From Spectribacter acetivorans (lineage in GTDB: Bacteria; Pseudomonadota; Gammaproteobacteria; Nevskiales; Salinisphaeraceae), in NCBI RefSeq assembly GCF_031846305.1, contig NZ_JAVRHY010000003.1, forward strand, positions 254,747-318,746: a stretch of 64,000 bases of DNA. Direction: 5' to 3'. Position 1 is the stretch's first letter. Each line of letters opens with the position of its first letter. The position numbers and the translations under genes are program-made. This document shows, piece by piece, positions 10,474 to 19,187 of this stretch. The notes below the pieces were generated by a model. That model searched no databases. It saw only the letters and a list, made by a program, of their open reading frames with translations, and was not told the DNA's origin.

Positions 10474-11549
10474 TCCCCGGGGGTAATGTAAGGCCGGATC
10501 GCATCGCGCACCCGCCTGGCGATGGTTTCGTCGTCGGCCTCCGCGATCTCCTCGGCCAGGCCGAACAGCCGCGCAAAGCGCGACTGGCCGTCTACCTCCC
10601 GCCGAATCTCGAGCACCTCGTGCTGTTGTTGCAGACGGCGCCACTCGGCTCGGATCGCCGCCCAGACCGCCGACTGGCGGTCCCAGAGCTCGCGGCCGGG
10701 TGTCATGTCGAATCCCTCGATTCGCTGATAGCGGTTCAGTCCGGTTTCGGCGGCAATCGCCTGCCGATCGCCGTTGTCGTCGCGGCGCAGTTTGTGATTC
10801 TCCTGGGCGTGCAGCCAGCCGGTGGGCGTCAGGGTAATGCGGTGCCGGCCGGCGAGGATGTCGTAGTCGTCGCGCACGCTGTGCTCGCGCCGGGGGAGGG
10901 GGCGGGCGAATGAGTCGCTCTGCCAGTACGAGGCGCCGGCCTCGTGCTGCCAGCGGCCCAGGGCCTCGTAACGCGGGGCATCGTCCACTTGATACACCGC
11001 CTGTTTCCAGACGCCCTCGGGGTCATCCACCGGCTCACTGACCCAGCGCCGGTCGCCCTGATACCGCCAGATCCGCTCGGGCTGCCAGTGCCAGTCCTGG
11101 CGCCAGTGCTTGGTGACCATCGGGTCGCTGATGTCGCCGTCGTCGTCGACGAACCGCATCACCAGGACGTGCTGCAGGCGGATCCGATCGGGGGAATCCT
11201 CCAGCACGAATACGTATTCCGTGGCCCAGGACCGATAGGGCTGGTCGTCGCGCGCCAGGTCAGGCACCAGCGTGGCCGTTTCCACGAACTCGAAGGTAGT
11301 CTTGAATTCGCCGGCCAGGGCCAGAATGGCACGCCGGTCGCGCTGTTTGGCGGTCAGGTCCGCGGCCCGCACGGCATCAAAGCGCGGGTCGGGCGCGGCG
11401 GCCATGTCCACCGGCGCGCCGCGGGTGGTGCCGCCGCGGGGTTCGGGCGCGTCGGCGCCATCGAAGCCGTAGCTGAACACGTAGCCCTCCGCGAATGCCG
11501 CCATCGGCAGACAGCAGACGAAAAGCAGACAACAACCGGGAATGCGCAT
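10470..11549 (-). CDS. Secreted DUF6607-like protein
   Basis: 359 aa starting with a hydrophobic signal peptide (cleavage expected near AFAEG), so exported. Conserved-looking segments include PRGGTTRGAPVDM, RDRRAILALAGEFKTTFEF, VMRFVDDDGDISDPMVTKHW, and QAVYQVDDAPRYEALGRW. I recognise this pattern as that of DUF6607 proteins of marine gammaproteobacteria, whose role is unknown. The start is the ATG at 11547-11549; upstream open frame on this strand is antisense to the TRAP genes. The stop overlaps the ectC stop by 4 nt on the opposite strand. Confidence 0.75.
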   Translation of the reverse strand: MRIPGCCLLFVCCLPMAAFAEGYVFSYGFDGADAPEPRGGTTRGAPVDMAAAPDPRFDAVRAADLTAKQRDRRAILALAGEFKTTFEFVETATLVPDLARDDQPYRSWATEYVFVLEDSPDRIRLQHVLVMRFVDDDGDISDPMVTKHWRQDWHWQPERIWRYQGDRRWVSEPVDDPEGVWKQAVYQVDDAPRYEALGRWQHEAGASYWQSDSFARPLPRREHSVRDDYDILAGRHRITLTPTGWLHAQENHKLRRDDNGDRQAIAAETGLNRYQRIEGFDMTPGRELWDRQSAVWAAIRAEWRRLQQQHEVLEIRREVDGQSRFARLFGLAEEIAEADDETIARRVRDAIRPYITPGD

Positions 11550-11572
11550 GACGGACAGGCCTCCGAGCGTGG

Positions 11573-12853
11573 TCAATACAGCAGGTTGGGCAGGAACAGC
11601 GCAATCGACGGAAACGCGATCAGCAGCACCGTGGCCATGGCCAGGATCGCGATGAACGGCGGCGTGCCCCGGATCACGTCCAGATAGGGTCGCCGGAAGA
11701 TCGCGATGGCGGTGAAGATGTCGCAACCGAAGGGTGGCGTTGCCGACCCGATGGCCGCCTGCAATACAACCAGGGTGCCTACGTGGACCGGGTCCAGCCC
11801 GGATGCGGCGATCAGCGGCGCGAAAATCGGCGTGAGCACCAGAATCACCACGATCGGGTCCACGAACATGCAACCCACGAAATAGGCCAGACAGATCACC
11901 GCCAGCGCCAGCCACGGGCTGTCGCCGGCCGCGCTGATGAAATCCCCGAGCACCATGTCCGGAATGCCGGCGAAGGAGATCATCCAGGAAAACGCCGCCC
12001 CCGCCGCCACCAGGATGAATACCACCGAGGTGATCAGCCCGGTGGACAGGGCAATGCCGGGAATCTCGGACAGGCGCACTGCCCGGAACACGCCCACCTC
12101 CAGAATAAGCGCGTACAGCACCGACACCGCCGCAGCCTCGGTGGGGGAAAAGTATCCGGAATAGATGCCGCCGACCACGATCACCGGAAACCCCAGCGGC
12201 AGACTGGCCCAGCGCAGCGCCCGCAGCCGGTCGCCCCAGCCGGCCCGGGGTTCGCGGGGAATGTTCTGTCGGCGAGCGGCCAACCAGCAGTAGAGCGAGA
12301 ACAATGCCAGCACCAGCAGGCCCGGTCCGATGCCGGCGATGAACAACTCGCCCACCGACACCCCGGCCACCACCCCGTAGATGATCATGCCGATCGAGGG
12401 CGGAATCAGCAGGGCAATGTCCGAGCTGTTGATGATCAGCGCCATCACGAAGCTGTCGCGATAGCCGGCCTTGAGCAGCCGCGGCCGCAGCGGTGCGCCC
12501 ATGGCGACCACGGTGGCCTGAGTCGACCCGGAGACCGCGCCGAACAGGGTGCAGCTGGCGGCGGTGGTGATCGGCAACCCCCCGCGCAGGTGGCGAACGA
12601 AGGTATCCACCAGATCCAGCAGGCGATTGGCGGTATGGCCCTTGGTCATGATGTCGGCGGCGAGAATGAACATCGGCACCGCGGTGAGCACCACCGGCTG
12701 CACGCCGCCCACCATCTGCTGCACCAGCAGCGCCGGCTGAATACCGGAAAAGAACCCGAACAGCAGCGCCAGCGCCGCCCCGGCCAGCGGCACCATCATC
12801 GGAAAACCCAGCGCCAGCAGCACCAGCATCACCGTGACCACCAGAATCAGCAT
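11573..12853 (-). CDS. dctM: TRAP transporter large permease subunit (DctM family)
   Basis: 426 aa and almost wholly hydrophobic, with about 11-12 membrane segments. This is the ion-coupled translocation subunit of a tripartite ATP-independent periplasmic transporter. Typical features are LGFPMMVPLAGAALALLFG at the N-terminus, the conserved SGSTQATVVAMG region and PPSIGMIIYG. It overlaps the end of the dctQ gene by 7 nt, indicating translational coupling. The substrate cannot be told; no receptor gene is adjacent, but one is at 24.4 kb. Confidence 0.93.
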   Translation of the reverse strand: MLILVVTVMLVLLALGFPMMVPLAGAALALLFGFFSGIQPALLVQQMVGGVQPVVLTAVPMFILAADIMTKGHTANRLLDLVDTFVRHLRGGLPITTAASCTLFGAVSGSTQATVVAMGAPLRPRLLKAGYRDSFVMALIINSSDIALLIPPSIGMIIYGVVAGVSVGELFIAGIGPGLLVLALFSLYCWLAARRQNIPREPRAGWGDRLRALRWASLPLGFPVIVVGGIYSGYFSPTEAAAVSVLYALILEVGVFRAVRLSEIPGIALSTGLITSVVFILVAAGAAFSWMISFAGIPDMVLGDFISAAGDSPWLALAVICLAYFVGCMFVDPIVVILVLTPIFAPLIAASGLDPVHVGTLVVLQAAIGSATPPFGCDIFTAIAIFRRPYLDVIRGTPPFIAILAMATVLLIAFPSIALFLPNLLY

Positions 12854-13413
12854 GACGCGGACTCCGGTTCCGCCTCGTGATAGACATCCGGCTCGGTGAA
12901 CGACAGCCAGGTGCCTTCGGTGGTCAGGTTGCGCCAGACCGTTAGCAGATACTGCACGGCGCCCAGCAACAAGCCGATCGGCACCGATAGCTGGATCAGG
13001 AACAGTGGCACCCGCAGGGCCGGGGTGACCGTGCCGGATTGATAAAGCTGCTGCACGTGGGCGACGGCGAACCAGGCAAGCATCAGCAGCAGGACTGCGG
13101 TTCCCGCCGCGATCACTACCATCAGGGTCTTGCGCGCCCGTCCGCCGAGCTGGTCATAAAACGCCGACATGCGGATGTGGCGGGCCCGGCGCACGCCGTA
13201 GCCCAGTCCCATGAAGGTCACCAGCACGATCAGCCCCTGATTGGCTTCCTCGGCGAACGACATGCTGCCGCCCAGCAGGTTGCGGCTGATCACGTTGGCG
13301 ATGTTGAGCAGGGCCATCGCCAGGATGCCGCCCACCAGAATGCCCTGTTCCAGGCGCTCCACGGCACGGTCGAGCAGGCGGAGCGGGGCGAATCCCCGCG
13401 CGGATGTTGTCAT
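12847..13413 (-). CDS. dctQ: TRAP transporter small permease subunit (DctQ family)
   Basis: 188 aa with four predicted membrane helices, the usual DctQ topology. The conserved DctQ segments include VISRNLLGGSMSFAEEANQGLIVLVTF and GYGVRRARHIRM. It forms the membrane complex with the downstream DctM, whose start codon lies inside the end of this gene. It is transcribed divergently from the lipid kinase gene at 13563. Confidence 0.92.
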   Translation of the reverse strand: MTTSARGFAPLRLLDRAVERLEQGILVGGILAMALLNIANVISRNLLGGSMSFAEEANQGLIVLVTFMGLGYGVRRARHIRMSAFYDQLGGRARKTLMVVIAAGTAVLLLMLAWFAVAHVQQLYQSGTVTPALRVPLFLIQLSVPIGLLLGAVQYLLTVWRNLTTEGTWLSFTEPDVYHEAEPESASC

Positions 13414-13562
13414 CGGGCTCGTCGTGATGGGTTACCGCACAAGCCTAACCGGCCGGGGACCGGTTTGCGCAAATCCGGCGCCCGGATTGACGCCGGATGC
13501 TGGGTGGGGTTGACTGTGCGCCGCTTTACCTGCGGCCGTGCCCGCGCCGACAAGGAACCCGC

Positions 13563-14447
13563 GTGACCCAGCGACAGGCGCTTCTCCTGATCAACCCCCA
13601 CAGCCGCAGCGGCTCGCAAGATGCCGAGACTTTAATCACGCGTCTGCAGCAGGCGGGGCTGGGAGTGACCCGGGTTACGCCGGACGGGCCGGATCATATT
13701 GCCGCCGTGATCCGTGAGCATCAGGGCCGCGTCGACCGGGTGATTGTCGGCGGCGGCGACGGCACCATCAACGCCGCGCTGCCCGGCATTGCGGCCAGCG
13801 AGCTGCCCATGGGCGTGCTGCCGCTGGGCACCGCCAACGACTTCGCCCGCTCGCTGGGCGTACCGCTTGACCCGGCCGCCGCCTGCGACGTGATTGCCGC
13901 GGATCACGTCCGCCGCATCGACCTGGGTGAGTGCAACGGCCGCTACTTCGTCAACGTGGCCCATATCGGGTTCGCGGTGGAGGTTGCGCGCCGCTCCGAC
14001 GGTGACACCAAGAAACTGATGGGACCGCTGGCCTATCCCTATGCCGCCTGGACCGCGTTTCGCACCCGACGGCGCTTCAGGGTGGAAATCCGCGGCGACG
14101 ACGGCCCCTGGCGACGGCTGAAAGCCATTCAGGTATCCGTGGGTAACGGACGATTCTATGGCGGCGGCATTCCGATCGCCGAGGACGCCGCCATCGATGA
14201 TGGCCGGCTCGATCTCTACGCCATTCCCGCCCACCGGGACGGATCCCTGCTGGCGATGATTCCGGCCCTGCGGGTCGGGCGCACCCGCGGCCACGACCAG
14301 ATCGAAACCCTGGCCGCCACCCGCATCGAAGTGCGCACGCGGCAACCGAAGACCATCGCGGTGGACGGCGAACCGGGCGGCAAGACGCCGGCCAGCTTTC
14401 GCGTGCATCCGGGGTTGCTGGCGGTTTACGCCCCGCCCGTGGACTGA
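13563..14447 (+). CDS. Diacylglycerol/lipid kinase family protein (YegS/BmrU-like)
   Basis: 294 aa. The N-terminal nucleotide-binding domain has LLINPHSRSG and the hallmark VGGGDGTINAAL (about residues 60-71), then LPLGTANDFARSLG. The C-terminal half matches the YegS beta-sandwich with the NGRFYGGG and VDGEP motifs. It probably phosphorylates a lipid alcohol with ATP. The start is GTG at 13563 with AAGGAA about 6 nt upstream; the frame extends further without a better signal. The 3' end overlaps the convergent epimerase gene by 22 nt. Confidence 0.9.
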   Translation: MTQRQALLLINPHSRSGSQDAETLITRLQQAGLGVTRVTPDGPDHIAAVIREHQGRVDRVIVGGGDGTINAALPGIAASELPMGVLPLGTANDFARSLGVPLDPAAACDVIAADHVRRIDLGECNGRYFVNVAHIGFAVEVARRSDGDTKKLMGPLAYPYAAWTAFRTRRRFRVEIRGDDGPWRRLKAIQVSVGNGRFYGGGIPIAEDAAIDDGRLDLYAIPAHRDGSLLAMIPALRVGRTRGHDQIETLAATRIEVRTRQPKTIAVDGEPGGKTPASFRVHPGLLAVYAPPVD

Positions 14448-15418
14448 TTCGCCATTTCCGCCAGACCGGCTTCCCGGGTGACCCGGCCGACGTAGCCGAG
14501 TTCGCGGCGGGCCAGCGAGTCATCGATGGTCACCGGCGAGCCGAAAAGCGTCACCAGCAGCCGGCTGACCGGCGGGGGACTGGCCAGGCCCAGCGTGTTC
14601 CAGATGGTGTCGCAGGCATTGGCTGCCGCTTTCGCCACCGGCCGCGGGATGGAACGGGCGGGCGGTGCGACGCCCAGGGTCGCCAGTTCCGCGGTGAGAA
14701 AATCGCGATAGCGGGCCGGCTCGCCGTCGGTGGCGAAGTAGCAGCCGCCCGGGCGGCCTTTTTCCGCGGCCAGCAGCAGGACTTCGCAGAGATTGCGCAC
14801 GTGGGTGGTGGCGCGCGGATAGTCGCCGCCGCCAATCCACATGAAGCGCCCGCTGGCCACCGCGGCCGCGATCTTGGGCAGCACCGAGGTATCTCCGGCG
14901 CCCCACACCGAGGTGGGCCGCACGATCACGGTTTCCAGCCCGTGGTCTGCATTGGCAGCTTCCACCGCCGCCTCGGCCCGGGCCTTGGTGCGCGGATAGC
15001 GGGGCAGGGGGTTGTCCGGCCGCGGCCAGGTTTCATCGGCGTTGTGCAGATGACTGCCGTCGGCGAGCACGGCCTCGGTGGAAACATGAATCAGCCGCCT
15101 GACGCCGGCCTCCGCCGCCGCGGCCAGAACCGCCTTCGTGCCGTCCACATTGATGTACTCGTAGTGGGCGGGATCGCCCCATTCCTCCACCTTGGCGGCG
15201 GCATGGAACACCCAGTCGCAGCCGGTCATGCCACGTGTCATCGCGGCCCGGTCGTGCAGATCGCCGCGCACGGGTTCGGCCCCTGCCGCCGTGACCGCGT
15301 CCGCGGCGGTATCCGAGCGCGCCAGGGCGCGCACGGAACAGCCCGCATCGATCAGGGCACGGATCAGATTGCGGCCGATGAAGCCGCTGCCGCCGGTGAC
15401 GAAGGCGTATCGGGTCAT
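14426..15418 (-). CDS. NAD(P)-dependent epimerase/dehydratase (extended SDR)
   Basis: 330 aa. The N-terminal Rossmann motif TGGSGFIGRNLIRAL (about 8-22) is followed by the second-strand GDL motif and HAAAKVEEWGDP. The extended-SDR active site has STEA and the YPRTK pair (Tyr-x-x-x-Lys). It resembles 3-beta-hydroxysteroid dehydrogenase-like epimerases acting on sterols, hopanoids or nucleotide sugars; the substrate is not predictable. It is followed on the same strand by no gene, and preceded 10 nt away by the HD-domain gene. Confidence 0.88.
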   Translation of the reverse strand: MTRYAFVTGGSGFIGRNLIRALIDAGCSVRALARSDTAADAVTAAGAEPVRGDLHDRAAMTRGMTGCDWVFHAAAKVEEWGDPAHYEYINVDGTKAVLAAAAEAGVRRLIHVSTEAVLADGSHLHNADETWPRPDNPLPRYPRTKARAEAAVEAANADHGLETVIVRPTSVWGAGDTSVLPKIAAAVASGRFMWIGGGDYPRATTHVRNLCEVLLLAAEKGRPGGCYFATDGEPARYRDFLTAELATLGVAPPARSIPRPVAKAAANACDTIWNTLGLASPPPVSRLLVTLFGSPVTIDDSLARRELGYVGRVTREAGLAEMANQSTGGA

Positions 15419-15428
15419 GGTGGTGTCC

Positions 15429-15974
15429 TTACCATTTGAACATCGGGGCCGGCTGCAGCGGATGGCGCACGATGTGAGCCCCGAACAGGCGGATCAACCG
15501 GCGATGGAAGCGGTGATAGGGCAGTTCGGCAACCAGTGCCCGGTAGTCGCGACGGGGAATGCCGAAACGGATCAGGCCGAGGCTGACGTCGATCAGGTCC
15601 GCCCGCCGGAACGGCTCGGTCAGGGTGGCGTGTTTGTCGCGGCAGCCGCGCACCCGGTGGTGATTGCGGATCACCGCGGCCACGGCATCGCCGCGCTGGC
15701 TGTCGTCATGATCCGCCAGCCACGCCCGGGCCCGGTCGACGGACGGCTCCAGGTAATCCAGCGTGCCGTCGCTCCAGATGCCCAGGTCATGGAAGGCGGC
15801 CGCAACCGCCAGGCTGCGGCGCTGGTCGTCGTCGAACTCATCCAGCCGGAGGGTCAGGGCCAGCACCCGCTGCGCATGGTTGCGGTAGGCCGTAAAGGCG
15901 TCCCCCAGAGCCGGCCGCCAGGCATCCAGGATCTCGTCGATCAGCGGATCGATGCGGCCGGTGTTGTCGTTCAT
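15429..15974 (-). CDS. HD-domain phosphohydrolase-like protein
   Basis: 181 aa. An N-terminal helix with YRNHAQRV supplies a first histidine, and AAAFHDLGIW supplies the His-Asp doublet of the HD metal-binding fold. Later HH residues in RNHHRV could complete the site. The ATG at 15974 overlaps the stop of the upstream small membrane protein gene (ATGA), so the two are co-translated. The substrate is unknown. The longer open frame upstream is antisense or out of frame with the membrane protein and was rejected. Confidence 0.82.
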   Translation of the reverse strand: MNDNTGRIDPLIDEILDAWRPALGDAFTAYRNHAQRVLALTLRLDEFDDDQRRSLAVAAAFHDLGIWSDGTLDYLEPSVDRARAWLADHDDSQRGDAVAAVIRNHHRVRGCRDKHATLTEPFRRADLIDVSLGLIRFGIPRRDYRALVAELPYHRFHRRLIRLFGAHIVRHPLQPAPMFKW

Positions 15975-16288
15975 GTCAGCAGCCCGCCGATGAAGGCACC
16001 GATCAGCAACGGCACCATCTGGACCGCGATCAGCACGAACACCCCGGCCCCGGCGATCAGCCCGATGACCGGCAGGCCGGTCAGCGCCGTGCCCATCAGG
16101 AACAGCAGGCCGGACAGCGCCAGCGCCGGAAGCACCGCGGCCAGTAGCCCGGCGCCGACACCACCGGCCGTGCGGCCGCCGACGATGCCCGCCAGCAGCG
16201 GGCCGAGCAGGGGCAGCCAGAACAGCAGGAGCGAAATCACTGCCATCCAGATCATGCCCATGAGGATGCTGCCTTCGTTGTCCGCCAT
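15971..16288 (-). CDS. Small multi-span membrane protein
   Basis: 105 aa, nearly all hydrophobic after residue 8, with three or four predicted membrane helices and glycine-rich turns (GIVGGRTAGGVGAG). I do not recognise a named family; the sequence resembles DUF5518-like small membrane proteins in composition only. A GGAGA-type ribosome-binding site lies upstream (reverse strand of 16293-16299). It is coupled by a 4-nt overlap to the HD-domain gene. Confidence 0.75.
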   Translation of the reverse strand: MADNEGSILMGMIWMAVISLLLFWLPLLGPLLAGIVGGRTAGGVGAGLLAAVLPALALSGLLFLMGTALTGLPVIGLIAGAGVFVLIAVQMVPLLIGAFIGGLLT

Positions 16289-16415
16289 GTCGCTGTCTCC
16301 TTCGCAATTTATTCAGCCCGGGCACCTTAGCCGGTTGCCTGACGGGGTGCCAGCGCTTTTCCGCGTGCCGGCCTACTGGCATCATTGTCGCCAATTCGCG
16401 GCTCGAACAACGTGC

Positions 16416-17096
16416 ATGAACCCCTATAACGAAAAGGATTATCAGCGTCCCGCCCTGGACACGCCGGATGACGCCCGCCAGCTGTTGCTACATTCCTGCT
16501 GTGCCCCCTGCGCCGGCGAAGTGATGGAGGCGGTGAAGGCGTCGGGCATCGATTTCACCGTGTATTTCTACAACCCGAACATCCATCCCCGCAGCGAGTA
16601 CGAGCAGCGCAAGGACGAGAACATCCGCTTCTGCGAGGCCCTCGACGTGCCCTTCGTGGATGGTGACTACGACACCGACAACTGGTTCGACCGCATCCAG
16701 GGCCTGGAGCAGGAACCGGAACGGGGCCGGCGCTGTACCGTCTGCTTCGACATGCGCTTCGAACGCACCGCCCTGTATGCCCACGAGCACGGCTTTCCGC
16801 TGATCTCCAGCACCCTGGGTATTTCACGCTGGAAGAACATGCAGCAGATCAACCAGTCAGGCGTACGGGCAGCCTCGCGCTACGGCCAGGTGGACTACTG
16901 GACCTTCAACTGGCGCAAGAAGGGTGGGTCGCAGCGCATGATCGAGATCGCCAAGCGCGAGGCGTTCTATCAGCAGGAATACTGCGGCTGCGTGTACTCC
17001 CTGCGCGACACCAACCGCCACCGGCTGGCATCGGGGCGCGAGCGCATCCAGAAAGGGGTGAAGTTCTACGGTCGCGACGAGATCGGCCGCAACTGA
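16416..17096 (+). CDS. queH: Epoxyqueuosine reductase QueH
   Basis: 226 aa. QueH is the non-QueG enzyme for the last step of queuosine tRNA modification. It binds an iron-sulfur cluster and a second metal through conserved cysteines. Visible are LLLHSCCAPCAGEV (CC and CxxC, about 25-38), YFYNPNIHP, RRCTVCFDMR, the SSTLGISRWKN segment, and QEYCGCVYS. The ATG at 16416 gives the normal length; upstream open frame has no homology. It replaces QueG here as far as this window shows. Confidence 0.95.
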   Translation: MNPYNEKDYQRPALDTPDDARQLLLHSCCAPCAGEVMEAVKASGIDFTVYFYNPNIHPRSEYEQRKDENIRFCEALDVPFVDGDYDTDNWFDRIQGLEQEPERGRRCTVCFDMRFERTALYAHEHGFPLISSTLGISRWKNMQQINQSGVRAASRYGQVDYWTFNWRKKGGSQRMIEIAKREAFYQQEYCGCVYSLRDTNRHRLASGRERIQKGVKFYGRDEIGRN

Positions 17097-17144
17097 GGCG
17101 GAGCCGCCTTGATGACGGGCGGGTTGGCCGGCGTTACAAACGCG

Positions 17145-17180
17145 CAAAAAAGAGCCCGCGACCAATAGGCGACCGCGGGC
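17145..17180 (-). terminator. Rho-independent terminator of the DUF4168 gene
   Basis: Reading the minus strand, GCCCGCG (17180-17174) pairs with CGCGGGC (17160-17154) around a 13-nt loop and is followed by TCTTTTTT (17152-17145). It lies about 75 nt past the stop of the minus-strand gene and 49 nt past the queH stop on the other strand. Confidence 0.75.
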
Positions 17181-17255
17181 GAGCGAGGGACAGACAGGTA
17201 AGTCGGTGAATGCCGGCTGCGGCAGGCGCCGCGCACCGGCATCCAGGTGGCGCGT

Positions 17256-17627
17256 TTAGCGCATACCCTCGATCTTCTGCGCCAGCTGCGGATCGCTCTG
17301 CGCCGCCTGGGCAATCGCGTTGTAGGTGGACGGGTCGAGGCCGGCATCATTCACGGCCTGGACCATCTCCTGATTGGCCTCCTGGCGCATGCTGGCCTGG
17401 GCTTCAGGGTCGTCCGCGTTCTGCATCTTCTTCTGGTAATCCTGGCTGATGGTGCTCACTTCGGACTGGGCCTCCACGAAGGACTCGAGTTCAGCCTTTT
17501 CGAAGTCCTTGGCCTGGGGCGCCTGCTGCTGCGCCGGCTCCTGCTGTGCCACGGCGATACCGCTCACACCCAGGCCGAGGGCGGTGGCCAGTGCCATATT
17601 GCGGATCATGCGATTGTTGGAAGTCAT
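17256..17627 (-). CDS. Secreted DUF4168 protein
   Basis: 123 aa with a signal peptide (hydrophobic segment to about residue 27, cleavage near AVAQQ), a Gln/Pro/Ala-rich stretch and a C-terminal helical domain. The segments DFEKAELESFVEAQSEVSTI and the terminal YNAIAQAAQSDPQLAQKIEGM fit the DUF4168 family of periplasmic proteins of unknown role. It is a single-gene unit with its own terminator. It faces away from the sigma-factor gene at 17784, sharing a 156-nt divergent promoter region. Confidence 0.85.
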   Translation of the reverse strand: MTSNNRMIRNMALATALGLGVSGIAVAQQEPAQQQAPQAKDFEKAELESFVEAQSEVSTISQDYQKKMQNADDPEAQASMRQEANQEMVQAVNDAGLDPSTYNAIAQAAQSDPQLAQKIEGMR

Positions 17628-17783
17628 GGATTAACTCTCCAGTTGAAAATTGCGACCCGCCACGAGGCGTGGTCACGAGAACAACAGGACGGATGCCGGA
17701 TCGGTTCCCGGTGATTTAAATGGAACCCAACCGGCCCCATGACTGTTGTTACGCACAGTGTTCGCCACAGGAAATGCAGGGCC

Positions 17784-18290
17784 GTGACATTCGAGCAACG
17801 ACTGGCGACCGAGATCCCGCACCTGCGCCGCTATGCGCGCGGCCTGTGCGGGGATCCATCGGCCGCGGACGACCTGGTCCAGGATTGCCTGGAGCGGGCC
17901 ATGCGCAAGGGCCATCTCTGGCAGCCGATCGGTCGCCTGCGGTCCTGGCTGTTCAAGCTGTTGTACCGGCTCTATCTCAACAGCCGCCAGACCGCGACCG
18001 CGCGTCGCGAAAGCACGCACCCGGACCCGGCCCGTGACCAGCAGGTCTGGCCAACCGGTGAGATGGACGTGCGTTGCCGCCAGGTTCTGGCGCTGGTGGA
18101 TCGGCTGCCGGCACCGCAGCGCGATGCCCTGCTGCTGATGGCGCTGGAACAGCCCAGTTATCGGGATGCGGCCAGGATTCTGGGCATCCGCGTGGGCACG
18201 CTGCGGTCGCGCCTGGCGCGGGGCCGGGAAGCGCTGCGCGACATGCAGGATCAGCGCGAGGCACCTCGCGCACTGCGGAGGGTCAAGTGA
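17784..18290 (+). CDS. ECF-type RNA polymerase sigma factor
   Basis: 168 aa. Region 2 (about residues 5-70: LRRYARGLCGDPSAADDLVQDCLERAM, RLRSWLFKLLYRLYLN) and region 4 (about 105-155: QRDALLLMALEQPSYRDAARILG with the helix-turn-helix VGTLRSRLARGRE) are both present with no region 3. The GTG at 17784 (with AGGAAA about 9 nt before) matches the family N-terminus better than the earlier ATG at 17739. It is translationally coupled to the following anti-sigma gene. Confidence 0.9.
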   Translation: MTFEQRLATEIPHLRRYARGLCGDPSAADDLVQDCLERAMRKGHLWQPIGRLRSWLFKLLYRLYLNSRQTATARRESTHPDPARDQQVWPTGEMDVRCRQVLALVDRLPAPQRDALLLMALEQPSYRDAARILGIRVGTLRSRLARGREALRDMQDQREAPRALRRVK

Positions 18291-19096
18291 TGCGTACCAG
18301 GGACAACATCAGCGACGAGGAGCTCAGCGCCTTTGCCGACGGCCATCTGCCGCAGCGGCGGGCAGCAGAGGTTGCGGCCTATCTGCGCCGGGATCCCTCG
18401 GCGCAGGCGCAGGTCAATGCCTATATCGACCAGGACCGGCTGATCGCCCGGTCGTTCGCCGACGCCCTCGAGGCGCCGGTGCCGGCCCGGATGCAGCCGG
18501 CCGGCCCGGTTGGTGACAAACGCCGCTTGCCGAGGTCCGGGCTGGCCGCGGCCGCATTGCTGTTGCTGACCGCGACGGTGGTCTTCTGGTCGCTGTCGGA
18601 GTCCGGGCAGCCGGCGCTCACGCAGGTAGCGCTGGATTCGTTCCGGGAGTCGCCCTCGGTGTCGGCAGATGCCGGCCCGCGGCCGGATTTCGAACCCATC
18701 GGTTTCGAGTTCGCGGGAGCCCGGATGCTGGGTGCCGCCAGTGTCACCGAGTATCGCTTCCGCAACGCCTCGGGTCAGCGGGTCGGGCTGTATGTGGCAC
18801 CGCGTGACAATGTCGACGCGGCCGCCTACCGCGTGCTCCGGGGCGAGGGGCTGAACGTCGTCACCTGGCAGTCGGCCGGCGAGCAATACGCGCTGGTGGG
18901 CGAACAGGACGTCGCCGGACTCACCACCCTGGCGGTTAACTCGCGTCGGCCGTCGTCGACCCGACCCATCCAGGTGGCGGGGCCGGATCAGCCGACGCCG
19001 GCTGGTGCGGCACCCGCGCCAGCGGCCGGGCCGCAGGCGGTCCCGTCGGCGGAAGCGCGGGACGCGGTCATCAGTACCGTCGACGACCCCGGCTAG
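18290..19096 (+). CDS. Membrane-anchored anti-sigma factor
   Basis: 268 aa. An N-terminal cytosolic domain (ISDEELSAFADGHLPQRRAAEVAAYLRRDP) of the type that binds ECF sigma factors is followed by one membrane helix (about residues 82-102, AAAALLLLTATVVFW) and a periplasmic domain of about 165 residues ending in a Pro/Ala-rich tail. The zinc motif HxxxCxxC is absent, so it is not a ZAS-type. The ATG shares an A with the sigma-factor stop (TGATG), indicating coupling. It probably holds the sigma factor until an envelope signal arrives. Confidence 0.85.
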   Translation: MRTRDNISDEELSAFADGHLPQRRAAEVAAYLRRDPSAQAQVNAYIDQDRLIARSFADALEAPVPARMQPAGPVGDKRRLPRSGLAAAALLLLTATVVFWSLSESGQPALTQVALDSFRESPSVSADAGPRPDFEPIGFEFAGARMLGAASVTEYRFRNASGQRVGLYVAPRDNVDAAAYRVLRGEGLNVVTWQSAGEQYALVGEQDVAGLTTLAVNSRRPSSTRPIQVAGPDQPTPAGAAPAPAAGPQAVPSAEARDAVISTVDDPG

Positions 19097-19142
19097 CACG
19101 CGAACGCCGAATCGGACAGCTGCTCACACGGCCAGCCCGGGC

Positions 19143-19176
19143 TGACGGTATAATCGGTACCGTCATGGTCTTTTTT
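19143..19176 (+). terminator. Hairpin with T6 tract, overlapping a TATAAT, before the CDF gene
   Basis: TGACGGTA (19143-19150) pairs with TACCGTCA (19158-19165) around TAATCGG, then TGGTC and TTTTTT (19171-19176). It could end the sigma/anti-sigma transcript. The same stretch contains TATAAT (19149-19154), so it may instead be a promoter with a palindromic operator for the metal transporter gene that starts at 19188. Confidence 0.4.
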
Positions 19177-19187
19177 AACCTCCGGAC

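Noticed and set aside
10470..12887. 805-codon minus frame spanning the DUF6607-like gene and the TRAP permease
   Set aside because: Only the C-terminal 359 residues make sense; the N-terminal part is out of frame with dctM and reads as low-complexity Arg/Gly/Ala.
15192..16415. N-terminal extension of the queH frame
   Set aside because: Antisense to the epimerase, HD and membrane protein genes; QueH homology starts at the ATG at 16416.
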